Below, one piece after another: positions 52,800 to 61,309 of a stretch of 64,000 nucleotides of DNA; within the stretch, counting starts at the first letter, position 1, and every line of letters starts with the position of its first letter. The notes under the pieces are model-generated. The model searched no databases and was not told where the DNA came from. It saw nothing but the letters and a program-made list of their open reading frames with translations. This DNA comes from Bacillus mycoides. Lineage in GTDB: Bacteria; Bacillota; Bacilli; Bacillales; Bacillaceae_G. The stretch covers positions 98,274 to 162,273 of the forward strand of contig NZ_LXLV01000012.1 of NCBI RefSeq assembly GCF_001757995.1, written 5' to 3'. The position numbers and the translations under genes are program-made.

Positions 52800-52839
52800 C
52801 ACTTTATGTTTTTACGGATAAACTTGAGCAGGTCCTTTT
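52800..52839 (-). promoter_or_regulatory. Conserved promoter-like box upstream of YjcZ gene 1
   Basis: On the minus strand: AAAAGGACCTGCTCAA, a short spacer, then TAAAAACATAAAGTG. The CATAnnnT(A/G) part resembles the -10 of late sporulation sigma factors (SigK/SigE). The same arrangement is found before both other YjcZ genes. Confidence 0.6.
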
Positions 52840-52954
52840 GAAAAAATAAAAGCACTCGGTATTTTAAGAGAGGTGACGAACTTATTTTTGTCACGAGTAT
52901 TACGCTTATTACATATGGTATTTTATTCTGTGCATTTGGGGAAAGGAGATCGTT

Positions 52955-53170
52955 ATGGCTAATTCTGAGATGATATTACGTTTACTTACGGATTTAAAGA
53001 TTGAACAACAGGCATTGAGAGAACAGATTGAGAAAATACAGACAGCTTTGACTACGCTTGAAGAGAAAACAACTACTATTGAAGAAAAACCAGTTGTTAC
53101 AAAGCAACGTGGACATTCTGGACGCCCAACATCTTTTCGTGATTGGAGAGCATCAACTCAAAGGGATTAA
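52955..53170 (+). CDS. Small coiled-coil protein
   Basis: A 71-residue soluble protein: Leu/Glu/Gln heptads (about 5-48) followed by a basic, unstructured SGRPTSFRDWR tail. AAAGGAG precedes the ATG. The family is not recognised. The Arg/Trp tail might bind nucleic acid, but this is only a guess from composition. Confidence 0.6.
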   Translation: MANSEMILRLLTDLKIEQQALREQIEKIQTALTTLEEKTTTIEEKPVVTKQRGHSGRPTSFRDWRASTQRD

Positions 53171-53297
53171 GGAATCCTGTTATAGTGAGTTATACAAAAT
53201 CACAAATGAAAAAGTACAGTCTACTGTAGTTAAGACAGAGGCTGTACTTTTTGTTATGTTAGTATAAGTTGTGATAGGCGGTTTGTATTTTCTTTGA

Positions 53298-53846
53298 CTA
53301 TTCCACCTTTAACTCGATCCCTTTATCCAACATATCTCCATTAATTTTCAAAGTTAATCCTTGCGTTTTTTTCGGTACATCGAATACAATGTTCCCTTCC
53401 GAATTTTCACTAGGATTAAGAACACCAAATTTAAATGTAGCGGTATTTGCAGCTTTAAGTACTAATTGAGATTCATTAGAAATGTGATATTCTCTTCCGG
53501 TACCGTCAATTAATTTAAAGTTATTGCTATTTAGTGTAATGGGTTCTTCTTGACGATTATAAACTGCGACGTCTAATACTTTAAATACACCTTGTGCTTT
53601 AACTTCTCCATTACCTATAACATCTAATGAATCGACAGAGCTTATTGATATGTATACATCAGAAAAATCTCCATGGGTGGGAAGTTCTTTTTGAGGATCC
53701 TTGTTGCTAAGTTCATCATTCTTTGTTTCTTTAGAAGTCTCCTGTTCGTTTTTCGTGTTACTGCTAGATGTATCATGTGAACTGCAAGCTGATAATCCAA
53801 ATAAGAATGTGCTACATAATAATGTTGTTAATAACTTTTTGTTCAT
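53298..53846 (-). CDS. DUF4352-type lipoprotein
   Basis: A 182-residue lipoprotein with lipobox FGLSACSS, a Ser/Asn/Lys-rich linker (about 22-60), and a DUF4352-like beta-sandwich (about 65-180; VFKVLDVAVYNRQEEPITL then FKLIDGTGREY). GGAGGAAC precedes the ATG at 53846. Distant relative of the lipoprotein at 23204. Ligand unknown. Confidence 0.75.
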   Translation of the reverse strand: MNKKLLTTLLCSTFLFGLSACSSHDTSSSNTKNEQETSKETKNDELSNKDPQKELPTHGDFSDVYISISSVDSLDVIGNGEVKAQGVFKVLDVAVYNRQEEPITLNSNNFKLIDGTGREYHISNESQLVLKAANTATFKFGVLNPSENSEGNIVFDVPKKTQGLTLKINGDMLDKGIELKVE

Positions 53847-53980
53847 ATTGTGTTCCTCCAAAATAGAAGCACTTTCATGGGTGCCATAATAATTTAATAA
53901 ATTTATATTTTTCTTTATATGTATTAAATGTTACATTTTATTATATTGGTTTTGGGATAAAAAGGAAACTTAATGTAAAT

Positions 53981-54010
53981 AAAAAAGACACTTTGCAGTG
54001 TCTTTTTTAT
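53981..54010. terminator. Hairpin terminator in a gap
   Basis: AAAAAAGACACTTTGCAGTGTCTTTTTT. No gene precedes it on either strand within 53847-54365, so it may end an unseen short RNA or be left over from a lost gene. Confidence 0.6.
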
Positions 54011-54273
54011 TTGAGTTATGCGCATTGCTTATTAAGACGTTAGTTTCTCAGCCTAAACATGAGTAACTATGTAGGGTGATTTAATTATAACATTTTAACC
54101 AATAATGGGTCTATATGGAATTTGTATAATGGGTACGTTTAATTATTCGGAATGATAGCTGTAGTATATTATGTTGGGATTTGATCCATTAAAAGCAGTA
54201 GATAAGGTAAAGGAGCATACCCTATTTCATAATTTACACAAATTGTGTAGAAAAGTATGGTGCGATATTTCCC

Positions 54274-54302
54274 TTTACACGAACATAAAGGTGTAATATA
54301 GT
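54274..54302 (+). promoter_or_regulatory. SigA promoter of the marR-like gene
   Basis: TTTACA at 54274, a 17-bp spacer and TATAGT at 54297. Confidence 0.75.
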
Positions 54303-54324
54303 TTAGTTAAGTTAACTAAACTAT
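54298..54324. promoter_or_regulatory. 27-bp perfect palindrome, MarR operator
   Basis: ATAGTTTAGTTAA-G-TTAACTAAACTAT, 13-bp perfect arms around one base. It covers the -10 element and transcription start, so bound regulator would block its own transcription. Confidence 0.85.
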
Positions 54325-54365
54325 ATAACGAAACGAAATAACAGCATGACTGGAGGAAGAAAGCT

Positions 54366-54824
54366 ATGACTAGATCGTATAAAGAAGTAATTAATGAAAT
54401 GAATCGAGCCTACACTGAATTTTACATTTTACTATTTCAGGATTTAAAGGATGAGTTCGGTCTTACTGGGCAGCAAGAGAGCATGCTATTTCATATCAAT
54501 TTAAATGAAAACACAACAGCAAATAACATTGCGAGTACTTTTAATATAACGAAAAGTGCTGTCAGCCAAGTTTTATCGAAATTAGAAAAACAGAAGATGA
54601 TTTCGAAACAAGTAAACCCTAATAATAAACGGGAGTATTTCCTTACACTTGGTCCAAACGGTAGTAAGTATATAGAGCGGTTGTCTGAGTTAGATGATGT
54701 ACTGATTGAGAAATACTTCTCGAAAATCGATATCGAAGCTTTGCAGCAAATGACTGATACATTAACGAAAATAAATAAAGTTATAGTGGAAGAAAAACAG
54801 AAGGCCCTTGATTCTAATGAGTAA
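54366..54824 (+). CDS. MarR family transcriptional regulator
   Basis: A 152-residue winged-helix regulator with LTGQQESMLFHINLNENTTANNIA, recognition helix ITKSAVSQVLSKLEKQKMI and wing NNKREYFLTLGP. It is probably co-transcribed with pssA and the AtpI-like gene (45-nt gap). The effector is unknown; the palindrome in front indicates self-repression. CTGGAGGAAG precedes the ATG. Confidence 0.85.
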   Translation: MTRSYKEVINEMNRAYTEFYILLFQDLKDEFGLTGQQESMLFHINLNENTTANNIASTFNITKSAVSQVLSKLEKQKMISKQVNPNNKREYFLTLGPNGSKYIERLSELDDVLIEKYFSKIDIEALQQMTDTLTKINKVIVEEKQKALDSNE

Positions 54825-54869
54825 GAAAGTCTATATGAAGGGATTAGTTGAAAGGAGGAAAAGCATGTT

Positions 54870-55403
54870 ATGAGTTACATACCAAATATGATTACGATAG
54901 CAAATTTTGTATGTGGGCTTTTGGCTATTTATGCTGTTTTCGTTCACGATATGTATTTGGGAGCAGTTTTTATTATTACAGGAATGCTATTTGATTTTTT
55001 TGATGGCATGGTCGCTCGGAAACTTGATTCTGTTTCGGAAATAGGTGGAGAATTAGACTCATTTGCGGATTTAGTTACCTTTGGTGTGGCACCGTCTATT
55101 CTTGCATATAGTGTCGCTTTAAAAGATTTACAGCTTATCGGGATGATATGTGCGCTTACTTACAGTATTTGCGGAATGCTGCGGCTTGCTAGATTTAACA
55201 CGAAGCAAAGCAAACTCCCGACATTTATAGGCATGCCCATTCCATTCGCAGCAATGTGTCTCCTTATTTTATGCTTTTTGAATAATCCAGTTTCTGTGGC
55301 GTTTGGCACATACATACTCGCTTATTTAATGGTAAGTAAAATCAAATTCCCTCATTTTAAAAAAGACATACCGGAAAGCTTGAAGTCTGAAAGATGGGAT
55401 TGA
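54870..55403 (+). CDS. pssA: CDP-diacylglycerol-serine O-phosphatidyltransferase
   Basis: A 177-residue membrane enzyme of the CDP-alcohol phosphotransferase family. The signature D-G-x2-A-R...G-x3-D-x3-D reads FDFFDGMVARK then GGELDSFAD, with all metal ligands present. It makes phosphatidylserine, the precursor of phosphatidylethanolamine. At 177 residues it is the short Bacillus type. No psd gene follows. Confidence 0.88.
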   Translation: MSYIPNMITIANFVCGLLAIYAVFVHDMYLGAVFIITGMLFDFFDGMVARKLDSVSEIGGELDSFADLVTFGVAPSILAYSVALKDLQLIGMICALTYSICGMLRLARFNTKQSKLPTFIGMPIPFAAMCLLILCFLNNPVSVAFGTYILAYLMVSKIKFPHFKKDIPESLKSERWD

Positions 55404-55441
55404 TGATACGTAAATATAATGGGAAAGATAAGGAGCATAAC

Positions 55442-55813
55442 ATGATTCGTATGGCACTAAGATCATTTAACATACAAATATATTGTCTGCTAGGCGTGAT
55501 GTTATTGGGGTGGTTTATAACACCTTTCTCAGCCCATTTTGTCGGGATAAGCATTGGCCTTCTAGTTAGTATGTACTGCGTATGGATTTTAGGAAGGCGT
55601 ATTGAAAAGTTCGGAGATAGTATTGTAAAAAAAGAAAAAGCACCGATGCTTGGAATGATGAATCGATTTGCAGGCGCGATACTCGGTGCAATTATTATGT
55701 ATGAAATTGAACAGCATAAGTTCATGTGGACATTTGCTGCTGGAATTATGGGTGGGTATTTCTTAATTATTATTAATTTAGGATATTACAGCATGAAAGA
55801 TGCGAAGAAATAA
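55442..55813 (+). CDS. AtpI-like (ATP synthase subunit I family) membrane protein
   Basis: A 123-residue protein with four hydrophobic segments and MIRMALRSFNIQIYCLLG at the start, resembling ATP synthase protein I. AAGGAG lies six bases before ATG 55442; the earlier in-frame ATGs at 55394/55403 overlap pssA and lack a ribosome site. It is unusual away from an atp operon. The stop codon overlaps a bcr1 remnant. Confidence 0.65.
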   Translation: MIRMALRSFNIQIYCLLGVMLLGWFITPFSAHFVGISIGLLVSMYCVWILGRRIEKFGDSIVKKEKAPMLGMMNRFAGAILGAIIMYEIEQHKFMWTFAAGIMGGYFLIIINLGYYSMKDAKK

Positions 55814-55845
55814 AGTGAAACTTTAATCAACACACACTAATCGGC
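55810..55845 (-). repeat. bcr1 remnant, reverse orientation
   Basis: ATAAAGTGAAACTTTAATC is the reversed right end of bcr1; after it only a decayed CTAATCGG remains. As at 409, the ATAAA overlaps the TAA stop of the preceding gene. Further on (55846-55950) one frame reads SFESKELKLVEQLCVAEGLF, an unrecognised gene remnant. Confidence 0.65.
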
Positions 55846-56073
55846 TTTTTTAACTATATAAGTTTTGAATCTAAGGAATTAAAGTTAGTTGAGCAACTTT
55901 GTGTAGCGGAAGGATTATTTGTATGTCACACTAAAGACCGAAAGTGATAAAGTGTTGTGTAAATAACTAATTTGGATGACTTGAATGTATAAACTTAAAA
56001 GCTTTCCTTTATGGAGAGCTTTTTATTATAAAGAAAAGACACTCATATAAGAGTGTCTTTTCCGATAGTTTGT

Positions 56074-56181
56074 TTAGCAGAAGCAAGAAGCTCCAACTAT
56101 GATTAATAAAATAAACAATACAACTAATAAAGCAAAGCCTCCAGAAAATCCACAGCCGCCACAACTACCACCAAATCCCAT
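56074..56181 (-). CDS. YjcZ family sporulation mini-protein
   Basis: A 35-residue form: [15 protein letters not shown] head, the same [17 protein letters not shown] segment, and a CFC end. GGAGGAAC precedes the ATG. The GACACTC...GAGTGTCTTTT terminator follows at 56033-56062. Confidence 0.85.
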   Translation of the reverse strand: MGFGGSCGGCGFSGGFALLVVLFILLIIVGASCFC

Positions 56182-56246
56182 AATAGTTCCTCCTTTAATA
56201 AGAGGGGAAAACAAGGGGTCACTCATGTATTTTAACGGATTCAAAT

Positions 56247-56286
56247 TACTGTATGTTTTTACGCAATAATTGAGCAGGTCCTTTTG
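56247..56286 (-). promoter_or_regulatory. Conserved promoter-like box upstream of YjcZ gene 2
   Basis: Minus strand: AAAAGGACCTGCTCAA, a spacer, TAAAAACATACAGTA. Full CATAnnnTA match. Confidence 0.6.
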
Positions 56287-56493
56287 AAAATAAAGAAAAG
56301 ATACCTTAAGGTGCCTTTCCCCGACTTGTGATAGCAACTCATCGCTATGAAGCTAACAAAACAAAATATCCCCTAGAATGAAAAAAATACGCTATTCTTT
56401 CTCGAGATGAGGGGAATGAACTAAAATTTAACATTTTATCTTACATTTTCCGTTGAAAATAATTATCATTATTGTTAAATTTAATTACGATAA

Positions 56494-56508
56494 TGATAAT
56501 TGTTATCA
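56494..56508. promoter_or_regulatory. Fur box
   Basis: TGATAATTGTTATCA matches the 7-1-7 Fur consensus TGATAATNATTATCA with one mismatch. A second, weaker box (AATAATTATCATTATT) lies about 40 bp upstream. The downstream DoxX-like gene is therefore likely iron-repressed. Confidence 0.8.
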
Positions 56509-56559
56509 ATATTTAAGGGGGGACTTTTTTCCTTTACAAGATGGGAGATGCTTAATGTT

Positions 56560-57081
56560 ATGAATGTATTATCAAGGGGTCTGGAAAAGCAATTATTTCA
56601 ATTATTAGTTACTTTAATGCGCGTTCTTTTTGGTATGGGGTGGTTTTGGGCAGGAGTAACAAAGATTACAGAAAAACATTGGTTTAGTGAACCGGGGTTT
56701 TTTCTTAAACATTATTTCATAATGGCACTAGCAAAACCAAATGTTCCTGAATTTTATCATGATTTCATTCAATACATAGCACTTAAAAATACTATGTTCT
56801 TTAACTATGTGATTCCTATCGTCCAGATTATAGTTGGTATATGTATGATAATAGGATTACTGATTATTCCTTCTGTTTGTATTTGTCTTTTTATGCATAT
56901 TAATTTTATTCTCTCAGGTAATATGAATTTAATAAGTCTTACATTATATACAAGTGCATTTGGAATATTATTCTTTTTAGAACGTAGTTACGTTTTAAGT
57001 TTAGACCGTTATTTTAGAATTGAAAAATACTTTAAATCAAACAAACAAACCATGCATTATTATTCATCAAAGGTTTCTTAA
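56560..57081 (+). CDS. DoxX-like membrane protein, probably iron-regulated
   Basis: A 173-residue protein with four hydrophobic segments. The first (LMRVLFGMGWFWAGVTKI) matches the start of DoxX-type quinone/redox proteins. GGGAG precedes the ATG at 56560, which is about 50 bp after a Fur box. The function in iron limitation is unknown. It is flanked by 45-bp direct repeats (56352-56402, 57108-57150). Confidence 0.7.
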   Translation: MNVLSRGLEKQLFQLLVTLMRVLFGMGWFWAGVTKITEKHWFSEPGFFLKHYFIMALAKPNVPEFYHDFIQYIALKNTMFFNYVIPIVQIIVGICMIIGLLIIPSVCICLFMHINFILSGNMNLISLTLYTSAFGILFFLERSYVLSLDRYFRIEKYFKSNKQTMHYYSSKVS

Positions 57082-57130
57082 GGGGGATTCCTCCCCATCA
57101 CTACCAAGCTAACAAAATTCCCTAAAATGA

Positions 57131-57179
57131 AAAAATACGCTATTCTTTCTGTAGAATTATAGGAAAGGATAGCGTTTTT
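57131..57179 (+). terminator. Terminator of the DoxX-like gene
   Basis: AAAAATACGCTATTCTTTC...GAAAGGATAGCGTTTTT. Confidence 0.8.
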
Positions 57180-57207
57180 GAATTATTTCTCTGCTTAAAA
57201 GTTGAAA

Positions 57208-57309
57208 TTAAAAAGAACCCCATAAATGATAAACCATTCCACTAACAAAAAACACTAATCCTAAAAACAAAACAATTAAAGCAAGTATTCCATTTTGATT
57301 ATGTTCCAT
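57208..57309 (-). CDS. Small single-span membrane protein, 33 aa
   Basis: AAAAGGAGCT precedes the ATG on the minus strand. MEHNQNG is followed by one hydrophobic segment and a short HLWGSF end. A bcr1 copy begins 26 bp upstream and must hold or displace its promoter. Family unknown. Confidence 0.6.
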   Translation of the reverse strand: MEHNQNGILALIVLFLGLVFFVSGMVYHLWGSF

Positions 57310-57334
57310 AAAATTAGCTCCTTTTAGATTTATT

Positions 57335-57491
57335 TTTATCCCGCTATTTGTGGGCAGTAAAACTCCCACCTCAAAATTCAGGTGGAGCAAAGAAGTTAGG
57401 TGGGAGATCAACTGCCCGTAAACGCCCGATTGGTGAAGGCTAATAATCAGTGGGGGATGAACACCCCCCACTGATTAAAGTTTCACTTTAT
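57335..57491 (+). repeat. bcr1 repeat, full length
   Basis: A 157-bp copy with TTTAT at both ends and all landmarks. It sits between the 33-residue gene and the terminator of the MFS gene. Confidence 0.92.
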
Positions 57492-57495
57492 ATAC

Positions 57496-57532
57496 AAAAA
57501 AGCCTTTAGTCGTAATTATGGCTAAAGGCTTT
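57496..57532 (-). terminator. Terminator of the MFS gene
   Basis: AAAGCCTTTAGCC...GACTAAAGGCTTTTTTG on the minus strand. Confidence 0.75.
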
Positions 57533-57613
57533 GAGTGTTATACTTTTTAGTTTGGAAAATCTTATAAGAAGAATTTATAATGTTTTTTTATCAAATTTGG
57601 AACTGAAAATGTA

Positions 57614-58789
57614 CTAGCATGATAATGAAGCCTGGCTATTAGAATCGAAAAATTTTAGTTTTATTATAATTAATAGAAATGAAAGTAGTGTGAATATAAA
57701 TCCGCTCCAAATAAGCTGGTGAATACCTAGGTTGGAAATGAACCAGCCTCCAATAGTTGTTCCTAGAGTAATTCCGAGATTTGAGAATGAAACGAATAGA
57801 CTATTACCAAATTCAGGTGCTTCTTTTGCTTCACTTATTAACCAAGTTTGACCAACAATTAATCCGCCAGCATGTACGATTCCCCAAATGAATACCATAA
57901 AAATCATTGGAACAAGGTAGGAACCTAAATAATAAACTAATATGTAAACAACAGAATATAGAATAGGGAATGATATCACGGTGTTTACTACACTTTTTTG
58001 CAGGAGACTACCAAATAAATGATTACCTAAAATCATAACTATACCAAATATGAATAGCATGATACTGATGAGAGATCCATTCATGGAAGTTACTTTTGCA
58101 AGGTACTCAGCGAAGTAGCTGTATACGGAAAACATGGCTGCAAAAAGGAATGTGACAGTTAAAATATTTAACCATAATCCTGGTTTGCCGAGTATACGAA
58201 TTTGTTTGCCGAAGGACATTTTTTCTGTAACAGGCATAGACGGGAGTAAGATTAATATTCCAATGAATGCAAGAGTGTTAACAAGCGCTCCGAATAAGAA
58301 AGCAATTTCTAGTGAAAATTGGTCTGCAAGGTAAGAGGTTAATGGTACACCTAAAGCAAAGCCAACGGTAATTCCCATAAAGACTTTTGTAACCGCTTGA
58401 CCGCTTTTTTCTGGAGGGACAAGTTTAGCAGCAGTTACAAGAGCGATTGAAAAGAAGAGTGGGTGAAGTGCTGCCGGCAAAATACGAAAAATAAGCATGA
58501 TTTCAAATTGTGTTGTATAAGCGTAGATTATATTTGAAATAACAAAAATAAAAATTGCTGTTAATAAAATTATTTTGCGATTAATACTAGAGACGAGCAG
58601 AATTAAAAACGGACCAGAAATAGCAACAACTAGTGCAAATATACTTACTAAAAATCCAGCTTGTGTAGTTGAAATTCCGAATTTTTGAGTGATTTGTGGT
58701 AATACGCCGACGATACCCATCTCGGTAGTAATAATTCCGAACACACCTATTGCGAGTGTCAGAATAAGTAAAGGATTTACTTTTTTCAT
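57614..58789 (-). CDS. MFS transporter (DHA1-type efflux)
   Basis: A 391-residue, 12-segment major facilitator. Start LLILTLAIGVFGIITTEMGIVG, motif-A-like SSINRKIILL after segment 2, and the motif-C-like GITVGFALGVPLTSY in segment 5 suggest an export antiporter of the AraJ/PbuE group. Substrate unknown. GGAGAG precedes the ATG. Confidence 0.85.
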   Translation of the reverse strand: MKKVNPLLILTLAIGVFGIITTEMGIVGVLPQITQKFGISTTQAGFLVSIFALVVAISGPFLILLVSSINRKIILLTAIFIFVISNIIYAYTTQFEIMLIFRILPAALHPLFFSIALVTAAKLVPPEKSGQAVTKVFMGITVGFALGVPLTSYLADQFSLEIAFLFGALVNTLAFIGILILLPSMPVTEKMSFGKQIRILGKPGLWLNILTVTFLFAAMFSVYSYFAEYLAKVTSMNGSLISIMLFIFGIVMILGNHLFGSLLQKSVVNTVISFPILYSVVYILVYYLGSYLVPMIFMVFIWGIVHAGGLIVGQTWLISEAKEAPEFGNSLFVSFSNLGITLGTTIGGWFISNLGIHQLIWSGFIFTLLSFLLIIIKLKFFDSNSQASLSC

Positions 58790-59029
58790 TTATAAAACTC
58801 TCCATTCGTATCAGTATTTTGAAAGTAAATTTATTAATAAAGAAGCATTATTATAAGCATGATTGGATGTCAATATTATTAGAATTATGTAATGTTAAAT
58901 ACAATAACAGATATCTGAATAACTAGATATGATGTACTAAAAAAATTTCTCCTTTCTATGTTTCTTGCTTTTATAGGTAGTGCAATCTTATAAAAAGTAA
59001 TTGGATACCTGTAAAAAGCAGAATGTGTG

Positions 59030-59059
59030 AAAGCTAATAATCAATTGATTATTAGCTTT
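59030..59059. terminator. Perfect 30-bp palindromic hairpin
   Basis: AAAGCTAATAATCAATTGATTATTAGCTTT, just past the stop of the ArsR-type gene. Confidence 0.75.
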
Positions 59060-59063
59060 CATT

Positions 59064-59375
59064 TTATAATTCGTTTTGAACGTATTCAGAAAACTCTCGT
59101 ATTGTTTTTTCATTTCGACGATAGTATGTCCATTTTCCGATTCGGTCAGAGTCTAGTAGTCCTGCTTTTTTCATAGTTAATAAATAACTAGAAATAACCG
59201 ATTGGGCTAAGCCAGTTTTAAGCTGGATATCTCCTACACACACTCCAACTTGAAAGCTAAGGCCTTGCTCTAGATAAGGTTTTTCATCGAAATGGTTTTC
59301 TGGATTTTTTAACCATGATAAAATTTGACATCTTGTTTCGTTTGACAATGCTTTATAAATTAATAAAGGTTCCAT
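59064..59375 (-). CDS. ArsR-type winged-helix regulator
   Basis: A 103-residue regulator: LLIYKALSNETRCQILSWL start, recognition helix GLAQSVISSYLLTMKKAGLL and wing RIGKWTYYRRN. A CVGD/Cys pair (FQVGVCVGD) could bind metal or respond to thiols, but the classic ELCVCDL box is not present. It has no ribosome site; see the promoter entry. Probably controls itself or the MFS gene downstream. Confidence 0.8.
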   Translation of the reverse strand: MEPLLIYKALSNETRCQILSWLKNPENHFDEKPYLEQGLSFQVGVCVGDIQLKTGLAQSVISSYLLTMKKAGLLDSDRIGKWTYYRRNEKTIREFSEYVQNEL

Positions 59376-59381
59376 AAGGAT

Positions 59382-59409
59382 ATTATATCTACTTTTATAG
59401 ATTTGTAAA
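59382..59409 (-). promoter_or_regulatory. Promoter giving a leaderless arsR-type mRNA
   Basis: Minus strand: TTTACA at 59409-59404, a 16-bp spacer, TATAAT at 59387-59382, then six bases to the ATG. Transcription would start at the first base of the start codon. Confidence 0.65.
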
Positions 59410-59646
59410 TAGGTTTTGGTGATTTTAAGGGGAGGAGGTATATGTAGATTCTTTTAAATGTGGATGAGATGCTTTAGTAACGGGCTTATTTTTGCTTCGT
59501 TTGCTGTTACATAGTATGTTTGTCAACGGCAAGAAGCAGCAGGACAATAATATTAAATTGGCTGCCATTCGCAGGAATTTAAGCCTTGTACTTATGGCTA
59601 TTTGGTTTAGCAATCGATATGTTGTGCTGAAACGTCAATATATCTT
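59410..59646. other. Gap without a supported gene
   Basis: An AAGGGGAGGAGG run near 59430 leads to ATATG followed at once by TAG. The long frame crossing 59492-59956 runs through two terminators and is not accepted. Confidence 0.4.
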
Positions 59647-59682
59647 AAAAAGAAGCTCTCTTTATCAAGAGAGCTTCTTTTC
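59647..59682. terminator. Terminator
   Basis: AAGAAGCTCTCTT-TATC-AAGAGAGCTTCTTTT, serving the minus-strand mini-gene that starts at 59787. Confidence 0.8.
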
Positions 59683-59787
59683 CTATTTCTTCTTCTTTTC
59701 TGTCGGTTGGCTTTGTTTAGCGAAATTAGATGAATCATCGAAATTCGGTTGCTTTTTACCAGCATTATTACTTCTACCTTTTCCCAT
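59683..59787 (-). CDS. Small basic protein, 34 aa, spore-protein-like
   Basis: GGGGAGGTG precedes the ATG on the minus strand. The product is hydrophilic: MGKGRSNNAGKKQPNFDDSS then a Lys-rich end, with no hydrophobic part. The composition is like minor small acid-soluble spore proteins, but I cannot match it to a named one. Confidence 0.6.
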   Translation of the reverse strand: MGKGRSNNAGKKQPNFDDSSNFAKQSQPTEKKKK

Positions 59788-59956
59788 ATGTAATGCACCT
59801 CCCCTCACCCTTACTATTCCCAATAAAAAAATCCTCTTGCATCCAAGAGAATTTTTTATTTGGCTCTTATTAATAATGCCCAACTGTTCCCGTGCATCAT
59901 TGTTTATAGGGGTAGCGTCAGGTTTATGCGGATTTACAACGTTTAGGAAGTTTTAA

Positions 59957-60030
59957 CCCATTAAAAAAGTCGATCTTGTTGAAGTGACCCCAATTGTTAG
60001 ACAGTGTCTAATAATTGGGGTGCATTTCAA
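59957..60030. mobile_element. Two abutting insertion-sequence ends
   Basis: ACCCCAATTGTTAGACA-G-TGTCTAATAATTGGGGT: near-perfect 17-bp ends, each reading TGTCTAA inward, lie head to head one base apart. TG...CA ends and such an end-to-end junction are typical of IS3-type elements. No transposase frame remains. Confidence 0.6.
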
Positions 60031-60076
60031 ATTCACCGGCCTTTTTTTAAACGAACGACGAACCGCAGGATCGGTG

Positions 60077-61309
60077 TCAGTCTTCGATTGCCTGGTAGAC
60101 CGTAGTCCAGAAGTCGTGGATAAGCCGTGCCGAATTCGGGACTGACAGCCCGACCTGGGTAAGCAGGATTCCGGTGAGCTGGTTGTGCGGGTCGGCGTAG
60201 GTCGTGGTGCCGCTTCCACCGTCCCAGCCGAACTGGCCGATGGGCGCGTAGTCGCCACGGTAGGTGCGCACTGCCATCCCGAAGCCCCATCCGCCGTGCT
60301 GCCCTTGGCCGAATGACACATGGACGTTGCCCTTGGCCATGGCGTTTCGAGCTGCTTGCTGCTCGGGCGTGAGGCGGTTGGTGGTCATCAGCTGGACGGC
60401 GGGCCGGGACAGGATCCGTTCGCTTTCGTGCATCCCGTGATTCAGCAGCATCTGTAAATAAGCGTTGTAATCGTCGACGGTGGAGACCAGCCCACCGCCG
60501 CCGCCCTGGAACGCCGGAGGCTGGCTCCAGCGTCCTCCCTTGGCCTCGTCCCACACGATGAACTCTCCAGTCTGCGGGTCGGGGGCGTAGAGGGTGGGCA
60601 ACCGGTCGATCTTGTTGGCGGGCACGTGGAAACCGGTGTCCTTCATGCCTAAGGGGGCGAAGATGCGTTCACGCAGGAACGTCTCAAATGACTGACCCGT
60701 GACCCTGGCGATGAGCACGCCGAGTAAATCGTTGCTGATATGGTATTGCCAGCGCTCTCCGGGCTGGTACATCAGCGGAAGCTCGCCAAGGCGGCGCATC
60801 CACTCATCCGGCTCGGGCATCGGCACCGGTAGATCGGGCGTGAGTCCCTTCTCGAAGATAGCGTTCATGATCGGAGTGCCCAGCGACGTAATATCCATAC
60901 CGAGCCCGAACGTGGAAGTCAGCAGGTCCCGTACGGTAATCGGCCGATGCGCTGGCACGGTATCGTCCAGCGGGCCGTCGAGCCGCTTCAGCACCCGCCG
61001 GTCAGCGAGTTCCGGTAGCCACGTGTCTACCAGGTCATCCAGCCGCAGCTTGCACTCGTCGAGCAGGATCATTGCCGCCGCAATCGCAAGCGGCTTGGAC
61101 GTCGAGGCCATCCGAAAGATCGTGTCCCGGCGCATCGGCGCACCACCATCATGGCGCATCGTGCCGAGCGCTTCGACGTGCGTCTCACCGTTCCGGCTGA
61201 CTAAGGCGACGACCCCAGGAATCTTCCCGGAATCGACATGTCGTGCCAGCACGTTGCGCATTTTGTGCAGCCCTGTTTCGGAGAAGCCCTTGTTACTTTG
61301 TCCCATCAT
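60077..61309 (-). CDS. GC-rich serine hydrolase, class C beta-lactamase family
   Basis: A 410-residue penicillin-binding/esterase-type protein: MASTSKP (SxxK nucleophile and Lys), WQYHISND (YxN), and QFGWDGGSGTTTY as the KTG/HxG-like box. No signal peptide. GC content is far above the surrounding genes, with G/C-ending codons throughout, so it was acquired from a high-GC donor. AAGGAGAG precedes the ATG pair, a Bacillus-type ribosome site. Could be an esterase or a peptidase; substrate unknown. Confidence 0.85.
   Translation of the reverse strand: MMGQSNKGFSETGLHKMRNVLARHVDSGKIPGVVALVSRNGETHVEALGTMRHDGGAPMRRDTIFRMASTSKPLAIAAAMILLDECKLRLDDLVDTWLPELADRRVLKRLDGPLDDTVPAHRPITVRDLLTSTFGLGMDITSLGTPIMNAIFEKGLTPDLPVPMPEPDEWMRRLGELPLMYQPGERWQYHISNDLLGVLIARVTGQSFETFLRERIFAPLGMKDTGFHVPANKIDRLPTLYAPDPQTGEFIVWDEAKGGRWSQPPAFQGGGGGLVSTVDDYNAYLQMLLNHGMHESERILSRPAVQLMTTNRLTPEQQAARNAMAKGNVHVSFGQGQHGGWGFGMAVRTYRGDYAPIGQFGWDGGSGTTTYADPHNQLTGILLTQVGLSVPNSARLIHDFWTTVYQAIED

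Noticed and set aside
59492-59956. 154-codon plus-strand frame
   Set aside because: It crosses two terminators and the well-supported minus-strand mini-gene at 59683-59787.
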